Source: Ulvibacterium marinum
GTDB lineage: Bacteria > Bacteroidota > Bacteroidia > Flavobacteriales > Flavobacteriaceae
Length of the DNA: 64,000 nucleotides
Reading direction: 5' to 3'
Assembly (NCBI RefSeq): GCF_003626755.1
Contig: NZ_RBCJ01000002.1
Location: forward strand, 62,001 to 126,000
Position 1 is the stretch's first letter, and each line of letters opens with the position of its first letter. This document shows, piece by piece, positions 26,084-34,886 of this stretch. The notes beneath the pieces were generated by a model. That model saw only the letters and a list, made by a program, of their open reading frames with translations, had not been told where the DNA came from and ran no database searches. The translations under genes were made by a program, and so were the position numbers.

Positions 26084-27484
26084 ATGAACAAGACAAAGAG
26101 ATTCCAGATTTTGGTATTGGCGCTGATGCTAAACCTATTCCTGAATGCACAAGAGAAACAACATTATCACGACGGTCATGCACATAGCCATTATATGGAC
26201 TATGATGATTTATCCGAACATAAGCTTATTTTTCCATCCCATACACCAGACCGGATAATAGCCAATCTCACCGTGGATCCGGCACATAGTTTTGCGGTCA
26301 ACTGGAGAACCGATCAACAAATAGGGAATGGGGTGGTAGAGGTGGCAAAGGCTACGGACGGCCCTGAATTTTTACTGGGGAATGTCCGTAGGATAAAAGC
26401 GGTTTCCCAAAAATTCGAAAATCAAAATAGAAAGGAACCTTTGGTCAAGGCCACCTACCACTCGGCCGTTATAGGCAACCTTGAACCGGGAACCACTTAT
26501 ATATACCGGGTCGGAAATGGGGGGGAAGGCAATGGATATTGGAGCGAGTGGTTCCAATATACAACGGCTTTTGCCGAAACTGCGGAAGAACCTTTTAGCT
26601 TCATCTATTTTGGTGATGCCCAAAACAATGTGAAATCACTGTGGTCACGGGTCATTCGAAATTCGTACCGCCAATTTCCGGAGGTGGACTTTATGCTGCA
26701 TGCCGGGGATTTGATCAACGATAGGGATGCCAATTTGGAATGGGGCGAGTGGTTTTATGCCGGCAGCTTTATTCATGCTACAGTCCCCAGTATGATGACA
26801 CCCGGAAACCATGAATACAGGGACGGGGTACTCTCTTCCCTCTGGAGACCCCAATTTACATTACCGGAAAACGGACCCATTGAAGAATTGAAGGAAACTT
26901 GTTATGCCATAGACTATCAGAATATGAAACTGATCTCCATTGATGCGGAGGGCTTCGATGAGAGTAAACAAGCACGGAAATCCCAAGTAAAATGGCTGGA
27001 TTCCGTTTTACGTTCAAATACCAAAAAATGGACCGCTATTACCATGCATTATCCCATTTATTCAACGGCTAAAGGCAGGGACAACAAAAGGCTTAGGCAA
27101 GCCTTGAAACCCCTGATTGACAAATATGGTGTTGATTTGGTCCTACAAGGGCACGACCATACCTATGCCCGGGGGTATGTAAAGAACGAAGGCAAGGGCC
27201 TAACGGTAGTGGACGATGCCGGTACCATCTACGCCGTTTCCGTCAGCGGGCCTAAAATGTATGAATCCCAGGATAGGGAGTGGATGGTAAGACGAGGGGA
27301 ATTTACCCAGTTGTTCCAGATTATAACAGTTACGGAAGACAGTATCGAATATGGTGCATATACTCCTATAGGTACACTTTACGATGCTTTTGAACTTATA
27401 AAGAAGAATGGTAAAAAGAAGTTAATAAACAAAGTACCCAAAAGTCCTATTCGATTAAAGAAGAATTTTATCAAATCGGAGTAG
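26084..27484 (+). CDS. Purple-acid-phosphatase-like metallophosphoesterase, exported
   Basis: The 466-residue protein has a signal peptide ending about residue 22 (LFLNAQ), then a short His-rich segment (five His between 27 and 36). A fibronectin-III-like domain covers about 45-150 and the metallophosphoesterase domain about 165-425, with all five motifs: IYFGDAQ, MLHAGDLIND, TPGNHEY, TMHYPIYST and LQGHDHTYARG. The metal ligands of a dinuclear centre are therefore complete. Such enzymes release phosphate from organic esters in the periplasm or outside the cell. The His-rich start could bind metal. It has its own promoter and lies 102 bp after the oxidoreductase gene. Confidence 0.92.
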   Translation: MNKTKRFQILVLALMLNLFLNAQEKQHYHDGHAHSHYMDYDDLSEHKLIFPSHTPDRIIANLTVDPAHSFAVNWRTDQQIGNGVVEVAKATDGPEFLLGNVRRIKAVSQKFENQNRKEPLVKATYHSAVIGNLEPGTTYIYRVGNGGEGNGYWSEWFQYTTAFAETAEEPFSFIYFGDAQNNVKSLWSRVIRNSYRQFPEVDFMLHAGDLINDRDANLEWGEWFYAGSFIHATVPSMMTPGNHEYRDGVLSSLWRPQFTLPENGPIEELKETCYAIDYQNMKLISIDAEGFDESKQARKSQVKWLDSVLRSNTKKWTAITMHYPIYSTAKGRDNKRLRQALKPLIDKYGVDLVLQGHDHTYARGYVKNEGKGLTVVDDAGTIYAVSVSGPKMYESQDREWMVRRGEFTQLFQIITVTEDSIEYGAYTPIGTLYDAFELIKKNGKKKLINKVPKSPIRLKKNFIKSE

Positions 27485-27531
27485 TACCAGAGAAGCGGAA
27501 ATAACCTTTCAAATAGGTCCAAGAACCTTGT

Positions 27532-28410
27532 CTAAGGATGTGTTTGGTTTTCTCTAAGAAAATGAAGTAGCTCTTCGGGAAGGTCGGTCTGTATCACATT
27601 AATGTATTTTTTTTCACGCAGCTGACTGAATCCGGAATCCTTTTTAAGTCTTTCCATTTGATCGTATTTTCCTAAGGCATTGGACCAGATCCTAGCTCCT
27701 GAGCTCCTAATTTTCTGCATAATCCTGTTTTTATAAAAGCTCTCATCGATATGAATGACTTTAATACCTCCAATTTTAAGAATCTTTCTAACATCCTTTC
27801 GGGAATAGGCCCTAGGCATTATTTTTATTTTTGGATTCAAATCACGCAATAGTGGAATTAACTGATAATTGTCGTAGATGTAAAAAAGAATCTGTTCTTC
27901 CATATGGTGCTTTTTAATCAAGGTATATGCTTTTTTTAGAGCCGTTGGGTCATCTTGTTTAAAATCTACATCAATCATGATTTTACCTTTGGCGATTTCT
28001 AACAACGCTTCGAAAGTCGGTATGTGCTCTACAGTAATTTCTTCGTTATGAATCAGATTAACATCTTTCAAAATTGAAAAATCCAAGTCACTTACTTTTC
28101 CTTTACCGTTTGTAGTTCTATCTATAGTTTCATCATGCATAAGAACCAATTTGCCATCTTTGCTTCCTCTTACATCGATTTCTAGAATATCGACTCCAAG
28201 ATCTATGTTTTCCCGAACGGCTGCTAATGAGTTTTCGGGATGTTTTGGATGCATTGCCCTATGGGCAGCAACCATAATATGCTCCGGGTCTTTTATAAAA
28301 TCATCGATTAAGCCATCAAATCTTTGATTTTGTCCAAAAGAAGATAGACTCAAAAACAGCAGAGCTATCCATGAATTGCTTTTTAAATAGACTTTCAGGA
28401 GGTTTTTCAT
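27532..28410 (-). CDS. Glycerophosphodiester phosphodiesterase family protein, exported
   Basis: The 292-residue protein has a signal peptide ending near SSFGQ (residue 27). The GDPD barrel is shown by AAHRAMHPKHPENS (His50, Glu59), GVDILEIDVRGSKDGKLVLMHDETIDRTTNGKG (Glu77, Asp79, His92) and DVDFKQDDP. The metal-binding and catalytic residues are intact. The C-terminal part is diverged and includes a conserved-looking RSSGARIWSNALGKYD. The family hydrolyses glycerophosphodiesters to glycerol 3-phosphate and an alcohol, though many secreted Bacteroidetes members have unknown targets. It is convergent with the phosphatase gene 47 bp away. Both act on phosphoesters, so joint phosphate scavenging is possible. 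Confidence 0.9.
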   Translation of the reverse strand: MKNLLKVYLKSNSWIALLFLSLSSFGQNQRFDGLIDDFIKDPEHIMVAAHRAMHPKHPENSLAAVRENIDLGVDILEIDVRGSKDGKLVLMHDETIDRTTNGKGKVSDLDFSILKDVNLIHNEEITVEHIPTFEALLEIAKGKIMIDVDFKQDDPTALKKAYTLIKKHHMEEQILFYIYDNYQLIPLLRDLNPKIKIMPRAYSRKDVRKILKIGGIKVIHIDESFYKNRIMQKIRSSGARIWSNALGKYDQMERLKKDSGFSQLREKKYINVIQTDLPEELLHFLRENQTHP

Positions 28411-28483
28411 CTTTTGATTTTTAATTTGTAGTGATTTAAACTCTTTTTAGTTTTAAAACAAAAGACTTCCATTAGAAACTAAA

Positions 28484-28506
28484 GGGCTCCCAATTTTTGG
28501 GAGCCC
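28484..28506 (-). terminator. Terminator of the FG-GAP lipoprotein gene
   Basis: A perfect 10-bp stem (GGGCTCCCAA paired with TTGGGAGCCC) closes a three-base loop, 17 bp after the stop of the minus-strand gene. A T-rich tract follows on that strand. Confidence 0.75.
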
Positions 28507-28522
28507 TCATCGGATTATATGT

Positions 28523-30496
28523 TTACTCATTCTTCCAATAATAGAAATATCCATCTTCGGCCCCTAAAAGTAAGTCTGGTTTTCCATCGGTATTCCAATT
28601 CACAAGCGTAGGGCTAGTGGAATGACCGGCCAACTTCAAACTGGAGAAATCACCTTTAAATTTAAAGTCGACTTTATTAGGGGTTTGCCCAACATTTTCG
28701 AGAAGAACGGCATTTATTCCATTGATGACGATATCCATGTCCCCATCGGTGTCCCAATCGCCAAAGGCAAGCTTCCTTCGTCCGCTGGAGCCGTACTTCC
28801 GCTCGTTGAGCCGCAATGGGCCATTTAAGCTATCTACGAGAATATTTTTTCGGTCATAAGTGCCATTTGTGGTATGAAAAATACGTTTCCCAGGTCTTAG
28901 AAAGAGTGTTCCTGCTTCATTTTTATAGCGCTCGTAATAACTTAGGTAGCCTTCTTGGTCCAGCATGATAAGATCCATAAGACCATCTTTGTTCCAATCG
29001 ATTGCGGTAGGGGTGGTTCGCCATTGGGTGGCCAAGGTGTTGGGTTCGGGGTTCCACCAAAACCATTCGGGCTTGGGAGTGCTATCCTTCCATTTTACCT
29101 GGATAGGTTGCTCTTTACCAAGTTCTGGTTTTCCTTTAGAACCTATATTTTTGAACCAAACTACCTTTCCCCAAATGGAATTTACGATGATATCCTTAAG
29201 GCCATCATGGTCCCAATCTTCAACGGATAAGGTGGTATATCCCCATTTGGCCTCACATGGCCCCTGAATAGAACCATTTTCGCCTGCTTGGATTCGTATG
29301 ACCTTACCTTCGCTCTCCAAAAGCTTTGGTGCATCCCATTTGGGGGTATCTCCTCCATCCAAGTTTTCAATAAAGGCGAGATGACCCGCGGAATTTCCAC
29401 AAATAAGGTCCTCATCACCATCCTCATCCCAATCCGTACTAAAGGGAGTGACCAAGGCCCCGAATTTAACATGCTCTGCCCTCTGTTTAAAATACTTCGG
29501 GTTTTCAAAAACGGGCATTCCCGTTTGTACTTTCCCCGTGTTTTCTATAAAGGCGACCCTCCCATCCTCATCACCGACCACCAGATCTATATCTCCGTCC
29601 TTGTCCCAATCCAAGGAAACGGGCAAGATCATTTCCAAATCCATGGTAAGGATACCTTCTCGGTTTTTCAGGTATTTTCCTTTCGCATACTCAGGGGCAT
29701 TACGTGTGCCTATATTTTCGAAATAGGTGAACTTGTCCAGGAATTCCCCGCAGATGATGTCCAGGTCGCCGTCATTGTCATAATCGTCAAAATTCGGGGA
29801 AGGTGCGCCATACACATCAATAGGTTTGCCTCCCGCAAGAATTTTATGCTTTAATTCATAGGCGCCATTTACATTTTCAATGAGATAAACAAAACCGTGC
29901 AGCGGGCCATTGGTCCAATTTCCTTGGTCATCAAAAGCATTGTCCCAGCCATAATCCTCGCCATCTTGAATGCCCACTACAATATCCAGATCCCCGTCAT
30001 TTTCAAAGTCAACATATTTCCATTGATTGAAGCGAATTTTGTTGTGCAATTTGGAAAAAGCTTCACTTGGGAAAAGTGCCTTTACCTTTTTAGTAAAGGA
30101 CGATTTAAAATCTTGTAGCTCCTCTCCAGGTCTTAAAAACCGGGGATTGCCGTTCACATAAGAAACTTGAATGTGTTTGATCGGGTCGCTTACCTTTACC
30201 GGAGGCTCGAACACGGGGAATGCCTCGCTACTTGTATTTTCGAAAAAAAAGATGCCGTTAAAGGGGACATCGTTGCAAGATACCAAAAGATCCAAATCCC
30301 CGTCCTCGTCATAATCCATGGGAAGTGGAGATGCCCAAAGGCCTACCCCAAGATCTACGACCAGGTCCGGATTGTTATAGGGTAATCTTTCAAACTTTGG
30401 TGAAATCTGCTGTACGGTCTCGGGTGCCTTATTCTTTTGATTGCAAGCTAAGATGAGACATAGCATGCCAAGGAATAAGGGTTTTGTCCGTTTCAT
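28523..30496 (-). CDS. FG-GAP/VCBS-repeat beta-propeller lipoprotein
   Basis: The 657-residue protein has a lipobox ending at Cys18 (CLILAC) and then at least seven copies of the D.D.DGD.D repeat (for example DYDEDGDLDLLV, DFENDGDLDIVVG, DWDKDGDIDLVVG, DWDTDGDMDIVI). Each is a calcium-binding FG-GAP/VCBS blade, so the fold is an integrin-like propeller. No catalytic motif is visible. Such proteins act as surface binding or scaffold modules. The gene is monocistronic, with its own terminator at 28484 and a 392-bp upstream region shared with the second propeller protein at 30889. Its place inside the catabolic locus suggests ligand binding. Confidence 0.87.
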   Translation of the reverse strand: MKRTKPLFLGMLCLILACNQKNKAPETVQQISPKFERLPYNNPDLVVDLGVGLWASPLPMDYDEDGDLDLLVSCNDVPFNGIFFFENTSSEAFPVFEPPVKVSDPIKHIQVSYVNGNPRFLRPGEELQDFKSSFTKKVKALFPSEAFSKLHNKIRFNQWKYVDFENDGDLDIVVGIQDGEDYGWDNAFDDQGNWTNGPLHGFVYLIENVNGAYELKHKILAGGKPIDVYGAPSPNFDDYDNDGDLDIICGEFLDKFTYFENIGTRNAPEYAKGKYLKNREGILTMDLEMILPVSLDWDKDGDIDLVVGDEDGRVAFIENTGKVQTGMPVFENPKYFKQRAEHVKFGALVTPFSTDWDEDGDEDLICGNSAGHLAFIENLDGGDTPKWDAPKLLESEGKVIRIQAGENGSIQGPCEAKWGYTTLSVEDWDHDGLKDIIVNSIWGKVVWFKNIGSKGKPELGKEQPIQVKWKDSTPKPEWFWWNPEPNTLATQWRTTPTAIDWNKDGLMDLIMLDQEGYLSYYERYKNEAGTLFLRPGKRIFHTTNGTYDRKNILVDSLNGPLRLNERKYGSSGRRKLAFGDWDTDGDMDIVINGINAVLLENVGQTPNKVDFKFKGDFSSLKLAGHSTSPTLVNWNTDGKPDLLLGAEDGYFYYWKNE

Positions 30497-30888
30497 AATA
30501 TTGGATTATCTTTTTAAACAGTCTCCAAGAGGGTAGGAATAAATATAGGCATCACAGTGGTGTACTACTTCATGATTTTTGATGTATCTACATGGAAAGT
30601 TAACCATAGTATGTGGGCTTTCATCCTGAATTAAAAACCATAATATCCGTGATTTTTCCGGATTTTAATACTCGGAATAGCGATACGGTGGGTTTCATAT
30701 AAAAAAAATACGAAGCGTACCCTTTGCTTCATTAAATGGTATTGACCAAGAGGAAGGTTAATATATAATATGTTTTAACCAATAATAATGAAACGGCAGG
30801 TGGGGTAAAGCACTAATTTTACAAGGTCTTATTTAAACTTTTTGCTTGACTTAAGGTTAAGTGGGCCCAGAAATTAAATGATAAAAAC
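30497..30888. promoter_or_regulatory. Divergent intergenic region with copy 4 of the shared motif
   Basis: This 392-bp gap holds no gene. At 30752-30772 it carries the best partner of the site at 6924, with 19 of 21 bases identical. The same site starts an inverted repeat, GGTTAA...TTAACC (30756-30780), followed by the 14-bp sequence shared with 20097-20110. The cluster of signals lies 100-135 bp before the start of the second propeller protein. I saw no clear promoter box. Confidence 0.5.
30778..30791. repeat. 14-bp sequence shared with 20097-20110
   Basis: Second copy of ACCAATAATAATGA, overlapping the right arm of the inverted repeat upstream of the gene at 30889. Confidence 0.5.
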
Positions 30889-33090
30889 ATGAGAGAATTA
30901 ACACTGATTAGTTACTTAGTAGTATCCCTTACTTTAAACGCCCAGCAATATATGGATAAGCCTTACATCCAGGATTTTGCCGAAAAGTACGAGTTGGGAG
31001 GGGTGGTTAGCGACGCATCACTTTGGCAAGTACGCAGCGATAGAAATAAAGCAATAAAGCTGGTTTCCTCCAAAGGGCTTTTAAATGCCTACGACAATAC
31101 ATTATTACCAGATCTGCATTACCGTCCCTTGTCCGATATGAAAATTAAGGCCTTGGAGGTTTATGATGGGCAGTTTATCTATTTGACGGACAAATCCATC
31201 CTGAGCAACGCCTGGGGAGGAAAGTATGAGGTGGAACACGGTTTAGATAAGCCGGCTCTTTTCGCCATGGGCCCGAATTTTATGACCTTGGTCGCCTCCG
31301 CCGATGAAGTAAAGCTGTTTCAGAATGGAAAGCGTGTTTGGAACAAACAATACAATGGGGTAAATCCCAAAACCATTCTTTTTGACGAAAAAAGCAATGC
31401 GTTTCTAATACAAGGGACCCATGGCGTATATAGGGTTACCATGGCGGACCTGGAACTTAGAAAGCTATACGAGGGATCCGATCTAACATCAATGACAATG
31501 TATAAGGGTAACCTTATTGTGGGTACAGGAAATGGGGTAGTCCAATTATCCGGGGAGTCTTTTAGCAAAAATGAAACAGATCAGAAATTGCCCTGGACAG
31601 AAATTACGGTGGTCAAGACCATTAATGATGAATTGTGGTTCGGATCTACAAAAGGCGCATTTAAACTCCGAGATGACGGCAAATATGACTATTACGCATC
31701 AAAACGATGGTTGGTGGACGATTATGTAGTCGATATTGCTCAGGGCCCGGACAATAGTGTGTTGGTGCTTACCAAAGAAGGACTGTCACAGATCAACTTT
31801 GTGGAAATGACCCTCTCTGAAAAGGCCGATTATTTTCAAGAAATTCAGCGTTTACGCCATATTCGCTATGGTCTAACGGCCAATTTATCCTTAAAGACCC
31901 CCGGAGATCTTGCTACGGGCTATTATCACGATACCGATAACGATGGTCTTTGGACGTCCATGTATTTGGCGGGGGAGCTTTTTCGGTATGCCGTAACCAA
32001 AGAGGAGGATGCCAAGCACAATGCCTATGAGGCTTTTGAAGCTATGGAACGTTTAACGGATATTACACCCATGCATGGTTTTCCGGCGCGATCATATGAA
32101 CGCGATGGCTATGAGGTAGGGCTCCATGCCAATGGATTTTCGGAAGAATGGTATAAAAAACATGTAGAGGAACATGGAAGGGTCTGGCAGTTGGCGGATG
32201 ACAAAAAGTGGCGATGGAAATCAACCACTAGTAGCGATGAATCCTGTGGACATTTTTTTGCCTATGCCCTCTTTGCAGAACTGGCCCCAGATCAAGAATG
32301 GAGGGATCGGGCAGTACATCAGATCAAGATCCAAATGGATCATATTATGGATAATAATTGGTATTTGGTAGATTGGAACGGCCAGCCTACCGCATGGGGC
32401 CGGTGGAACCCCAAATACGTAAATAGCTTCCCTATCAACGTTGGTGATAGACGACTAAATTCGACCCTTATACTTTCATTCTTACAAACGGCCTACCATT
32501 TTACCAAAGATGAGAAATACCGAAAAGCTGCTCATAAATTGATGAAAAAACACGGCTATGATGAGAACGCCAATCGTTCCGCCACTGTAATCGGTTATGT
32601 GGAAGGGGAAGATTTAAGTGATAAGTGGAACCATTCCGATGATGAGATGTACTTTTTAACCATCCCGGGGTTTGTTAACTATTCTTTTTCGGAAGAACAG
32701 AAAACGAAGCATTTTGAAACGGTAAAGAGTCATTGGGAAATTGAAAGGTCCGAGAAAAACCCGTTGTGGAACTATCTTTTTGCCCTTACTGGGGGGAATC
32801 CCATTGATAGTGGTGCTTCGGCCTGGTGGCTACGTGAATTCCCTATGGATTTGATCGATTGGAAAATTGATAATAGTCATCGGAAGGATTTGATCAAGAT
32901 AGCCCCGAATTTTAGAAGTCAGACTTACACTGAGGTGTTGCCGGGCGATGAACGCGTTCTGCACAAACACAATGGGGCCTATAGAAATGACGGAGGCAGT
33001 AATGGAAACCGGGAGTATGCGCCCTATATTTATCTTCTACCATATTGGGCCGGCCGATATGTTGAGGCCATTAGTGCTCCGTCACCATGA
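30889..33090 (+). CDS. Beta-propeller plus helical-toroid exported protein (paralogue of the 22633 product)
   Basis: The 733-residue protein has a short signal peptide ending in LNAQ (about residue 19), so unlike its paralogue it is probably not lipidated. The first 320 residues are a diverged propeller; the clearest blades are ELWFGSTKGAFKL and SVLVLTKEGLSQI. The C-terminal part aligns with the 22633 product: KADYFQEIQRL, DTDNDGLWTSMYLAGELFRYAVTKE, STTSSDESCGHFFAY, TAWGRWNPKYVN and YLLPYWAGRYVEAI. The DTDNDG and SSDE.CGH motifs are the best candidates for metal or active sites. The reaction is unknown. It has its own upstream region with the shared operator motif and ends the locus. Confidence 0.75.
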   Translation: MRELTLISYLVVSLTLNAQQYMDKPYIQDFAEKYELGGVVSDASLWQVRSDRNKAIKLVSSKGLLNAYDNTLLPDLHYRPLSDMKIKALEVYDGQFIYLTDKSILSNAWGGKYEVEHGLDKPALFAMGPNFMTLVASADEVKLFQNGKRVWNKQYNGVNPKTILFDEKSNAFLIQGTHGVYRVTMADLELRKLYEGSDLTSMTMYKGNLIVGTGNGVVQLSGESFSKNETDQKLPWTEITVVKTINDELWFGSTKGAFKLRDDGKYDYYASKRWLVDDYVVDIAQGPDNSVLVLTKEGLSQINFVEMTLSEKADYFQEIQRLRHIRYGLTANLSLKTPGDLATGYYHDTDNDGLWTSMYLAGELFRYAVTKEEDAKHNAYEAFEAMERLTDITPMHGFPARSYERDGYEVGLHANGFSEEWYKKHVEEHGRVWQLADDKKWRWKSTTSSDESCGHFFAYALFAELAPDQEWRDRAVHQIKIQMDHIMDNNWYLVDWNGQPTAWGRWNPKYVNSFPINVGDRRLNSTLILSFLQTAYHFTKDEKYRKAAHKLMKKHGYDENANRSATVIGYVEGEDLSDKWNHSDDEMYFLTIPGFVNYSFSEEQKTKHFETVKSHWEIERSEKNPLWNYLFALTGGNPIDSGASAWWLREFPMDLIDWKIDNSHRKDLIKIAPNFRSQTYTEVLPGDERVLHKHNGAYRNDGGSNGNREYAPYIYLLPYWAGRYVEAISAPSP

Positions 33091-33339
33091 CAAATGATGG
33101 CCCTCTATCGCTTAGCACGGGTAAGCTGAAAAATCGGTGCTATGCAAGGTTGTAATAATGACTTAGTAAGGGTTTTAAGATTTTAAAGCGATATTGAGAC
33201 CTATCCGAATAAGGCACAGTACTAGTGAGCGAGGGCCGGAAGTGCGATGCACGGACCACTTCCTCAACGACCACAAACGTTTTAAGGGACGAGTTGATTT
33301 AGGGAATTAAATTGCAATTTAATGTTGTACAGAAATGAA
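33091..33339. other. Intergenic region with an 18-bp palindrome
   Basis: I see no gene here. The only clear structure is a perfect palindrome, ATTAAATTGCAATTTAAT, at 33306-33323, and a weak hairpin (GGAAGTG...CACTTCC) at 33238-33263. The region marks the boundary between the accessory locus and the conserved housekeeping block. Confidence 0.4.
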
Positions 33340-33372
33340 AAAACCCAAGACTAAGATAAGATCTTGGGTTTT
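33340..33372 (-). terminator. Terminator of the tRNA-Met gene
   Basis: An 11-bp perfect stem (AAAACCCAAGA paired with TCTTGGGTTTT) with an 11-nt loop lies five bases after the tRNA 3' end on the minus strand and runs into a T-tract. Confidence 0.8.
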
Positions 33373-33377
33373 CTTTG

Positions 33378-33451
33378 TAGCGAGAGGGAGACTTGAACTC
33401 CCGACCTCAGGGTTATGAATCCTGCGCTCTAACCGCCTGAGCTACCTCGCC
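33378..33451 (-). tRNA. tRNA-Met (anticodon CAT)
   Basis: The 74-nt minus-strand sequence folds as a full cloverleaf: acceptor GGCGAGG with TCTCGCT (G-U at both ends), D-stem GCTC/GAGC, anticodon loop TTCATAA and T-arm GGGAG-TTCAAGT-CTCCC. The CCA is not encoded. The anticodon stem lacks the three G-C pairs of an initiator tRNA, so it is an elongator Met tRNA; tRNA-Ile with a modified CAT is less likely but not excluded. One A-C mismatch sits at the top of the anticodon stem (positions 31-39). Confidence 0.93.
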
Positions 33452-33470
33452 ATTTGGATTAAAACGGCTG

Positions 33471-33502
33471 CAAATATAAAGCTTAATTTCGTGCCTATCA
33501 AC
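33471..33502 (-). promoter_or_regulatory. Promoter of tRNA-Met
   Basis: On the minus strand GTTG (33502-33499), a 20-bp spacer and TATATTTG (33478-33471) give a Bacteroidetes promoter 20 bp before the tRNA. Confidence 0.65.
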
Positions 33503-33583
33503 ACCCATACTTTAAATTATTCCATCGGTTTTATTTTTTTATCATTTGGAAATCTATATATTGCCCGAAGAAAAAACATCGTA

Positions 33584-33967
33584 ATGGATGATAAAATAAA
33601 ATTTGAACTTGAATTTGTAATACAGTCCTCTCCACAATTGCTGTATCAGTACTTGTCCACACCTTCCGGACTTTCGGAATGGTTTGCGGATAATGTGAAT
33701 TCCCGTGGGGAAATGTTCAGTTTTATTTGGGACGGTTCCGAGGAAGAGGCTAGATTGTTAAAGCGCAAAAGCGATGAATTCGTAAAATTTGCCTGGGAGG
33801 AAAATGAAGATGATTCCTATTTTGAAATGAAGATTATCGTAGATGAGATAACCAAGGATGTCTCACTTTTTATTACGGATTTCGCAGAGGAAGACGAAGT
33901 GGATGAAGCAAAAATGCTTTGGGAAAATCAAGTCTCCGATTTAAAGCACGTTTTGGGATCCAAATAA
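33584..33967 (+). CDS. START-like domain protein (AHSA1/SRPBCC superfamily)
   Basis: The chosen start is ATG 33584 (127 residues), because the family begins with KIKFELEFVIQSSPQLLYQYLSTPSGLSEWFADNV; the upstream TTG/ATG-free extension to 33491 is not supported. The fold is a small helix-grip domain of the START-like type, known in flavobacteria as a conserved core protein. The Trp in SEWFAD and the acidic end are typical. Function is unknown; relatives bind hydrophobic ligands or co-chaperone Hsp90. It is 52 bp upstream of the aminotransferase gene, a neighbour pair kept in many Flavobacteriaceae. Confidence 0.85.
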   Translation: MDDKIKFELEFVIQSSPQLLYQYLSTPSGLSEWFADNVNSRGEMFSFIWDGSEEEARLLKRKSDEFVKFAWEENEDDSYFEMKIIVDEITKDVSLFITDFAEEDEVDEAKMLWENQVSDLKHVLGSK

Positions 33968-34019
33968 CGACTTTTTATATTTAACTCTATATTTGACCTT
34001 GATTTTTCAAGGTTTTTTT

Positions 34020-34886
34020 ATGATCAATTTTAACGGTACACTTTTCCCCGAAAATGCGTTCTTTTTAAATCATGAAAATAGGGGACTCCGGTATGGCGAC
34101 TCCCTGTTTGAAGCTATTAGATATGTCAGCGGCCAAGTGTTGTTATGGGAGGACCATTACCTTCGACTTATGGCCTCAATGCGGATATTACGTATGGAGA
34201 TACCTATGGAATTTACCATGGAATTCCTGGAATCCGAAATATTGAAAACGGTCAATGCCAATACATCTATTAAAAACTCCCCGGTTAGAATTCGTTTCAC
34301 CGTTTTTAGGAATGATGGAGGCCTATATTTACCACACAGCAATGAAGTTTCCTATATCATAGAGAGCAAGGAGTTGGTCAATCCCTTTTATGTTCTGGAA
34401 GAAAAGCCGATTGAAGTAGAACTTTTTAAGGATTTTTATGTGAATGCGGGTCTACTTTCTACCCTAAAAACCAACAATAGGCTTATAAATGTGGTCGGTA
34501 GTATTTATGCCAAAGAGAACCGCTACGACAATTGCTTGTTGCTCAATCAGAACAAAATGGTCGTTGAGGCCTTGAACGGGAACATTTTTCTAGTAAAGGG
34601 CTCTTCAATTAAGACACCACCTTTAAGTGATGGTTGTCTCAATGGGATAATCCGAAAAAAGCTTTTGGAAATCATCGGTAACTTAAACAGTTATACATTG
34701 GAAGAGGTATCGATATCCCCATTTGAGCTTCAAAAAGCCGATGAGCTGTTTATTACCAATTCTATTTCAGGCATACTGTCCGTTACCAAATACAGAAAAA
34801 AGGAGTACGATGTAAAAGTAGCTAGGGATTTGGTGGGTAAGTTGAACGCAATGATACGATTGGGTGCAATAGGTTCGTCTAGTTAA
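34020..34886 (+). CDS. Class IV aminotransferase (branched-chain aminotransferase/aminodeoxychorismate lyase family)
   Basis: The start is ATG 34020 (288 residues); an in-frame TTG at 33993 is poorer. Family features are RGLRYGDSLFEAIRYVSG near residues 20-37, the PLP-lysine segment STLKTNNRLINVVGSIYAKEN near 150-170 and a Gly-Ile motif SDGCLNGIIRKKLLE that holds the phosphate. It could be a branched-chain or D-amino acid aminotransferase or PabC; the sequence does not decide. Its 3' end overlaps the 3' end of the convergent YqgE gene by 8 bp. Confidence 0.88.
   Translation: MINFNGTLFPENAFFLNHENRGLRYGDSLFEAIRYVSGQVLLWEDHYLRLMASMRILRMEIPMEFTMEFLESEILKTVNANTSIKNSPVRIRFTVFRNDGGLYLPHSNEVSYIIESKELVNPFYVLEEKPIEVELFKDFYVNAGLLSTLKTNNRLINVVGSIYAKENRYDNCLLLNQNKMVVEALNGNIFLVKGSSIKTPPLSDGCLNGIIRKKLLEIIGNLNSYTLEEVSISPFELQKADELFITNSISGILSVTKYRKKEYDVKVARDLVGKLNAMIRLGAIGSSS

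Noticed and set aside
33238-33263. Weak hairpin GGAAGTG...CACTTCC as an RNA gene or terminator
   Set aside because: The stem is only 7 bp with a 12-nt loop and no T-tract; no gene ends nearby in the right orientation.
33378-33451. tRNA-Met as a pseudogene because of one A-C mismatch in the anticodon stem
   Set aside because: All other stems and conserved positions are intact and it has a good promoter and terminator.
33491-33583. Upstream extension of the START-like gene
   Set aside because: It has no family similarity and would put translation over the tRNA promoter region; ATG 33584 matches the family start.
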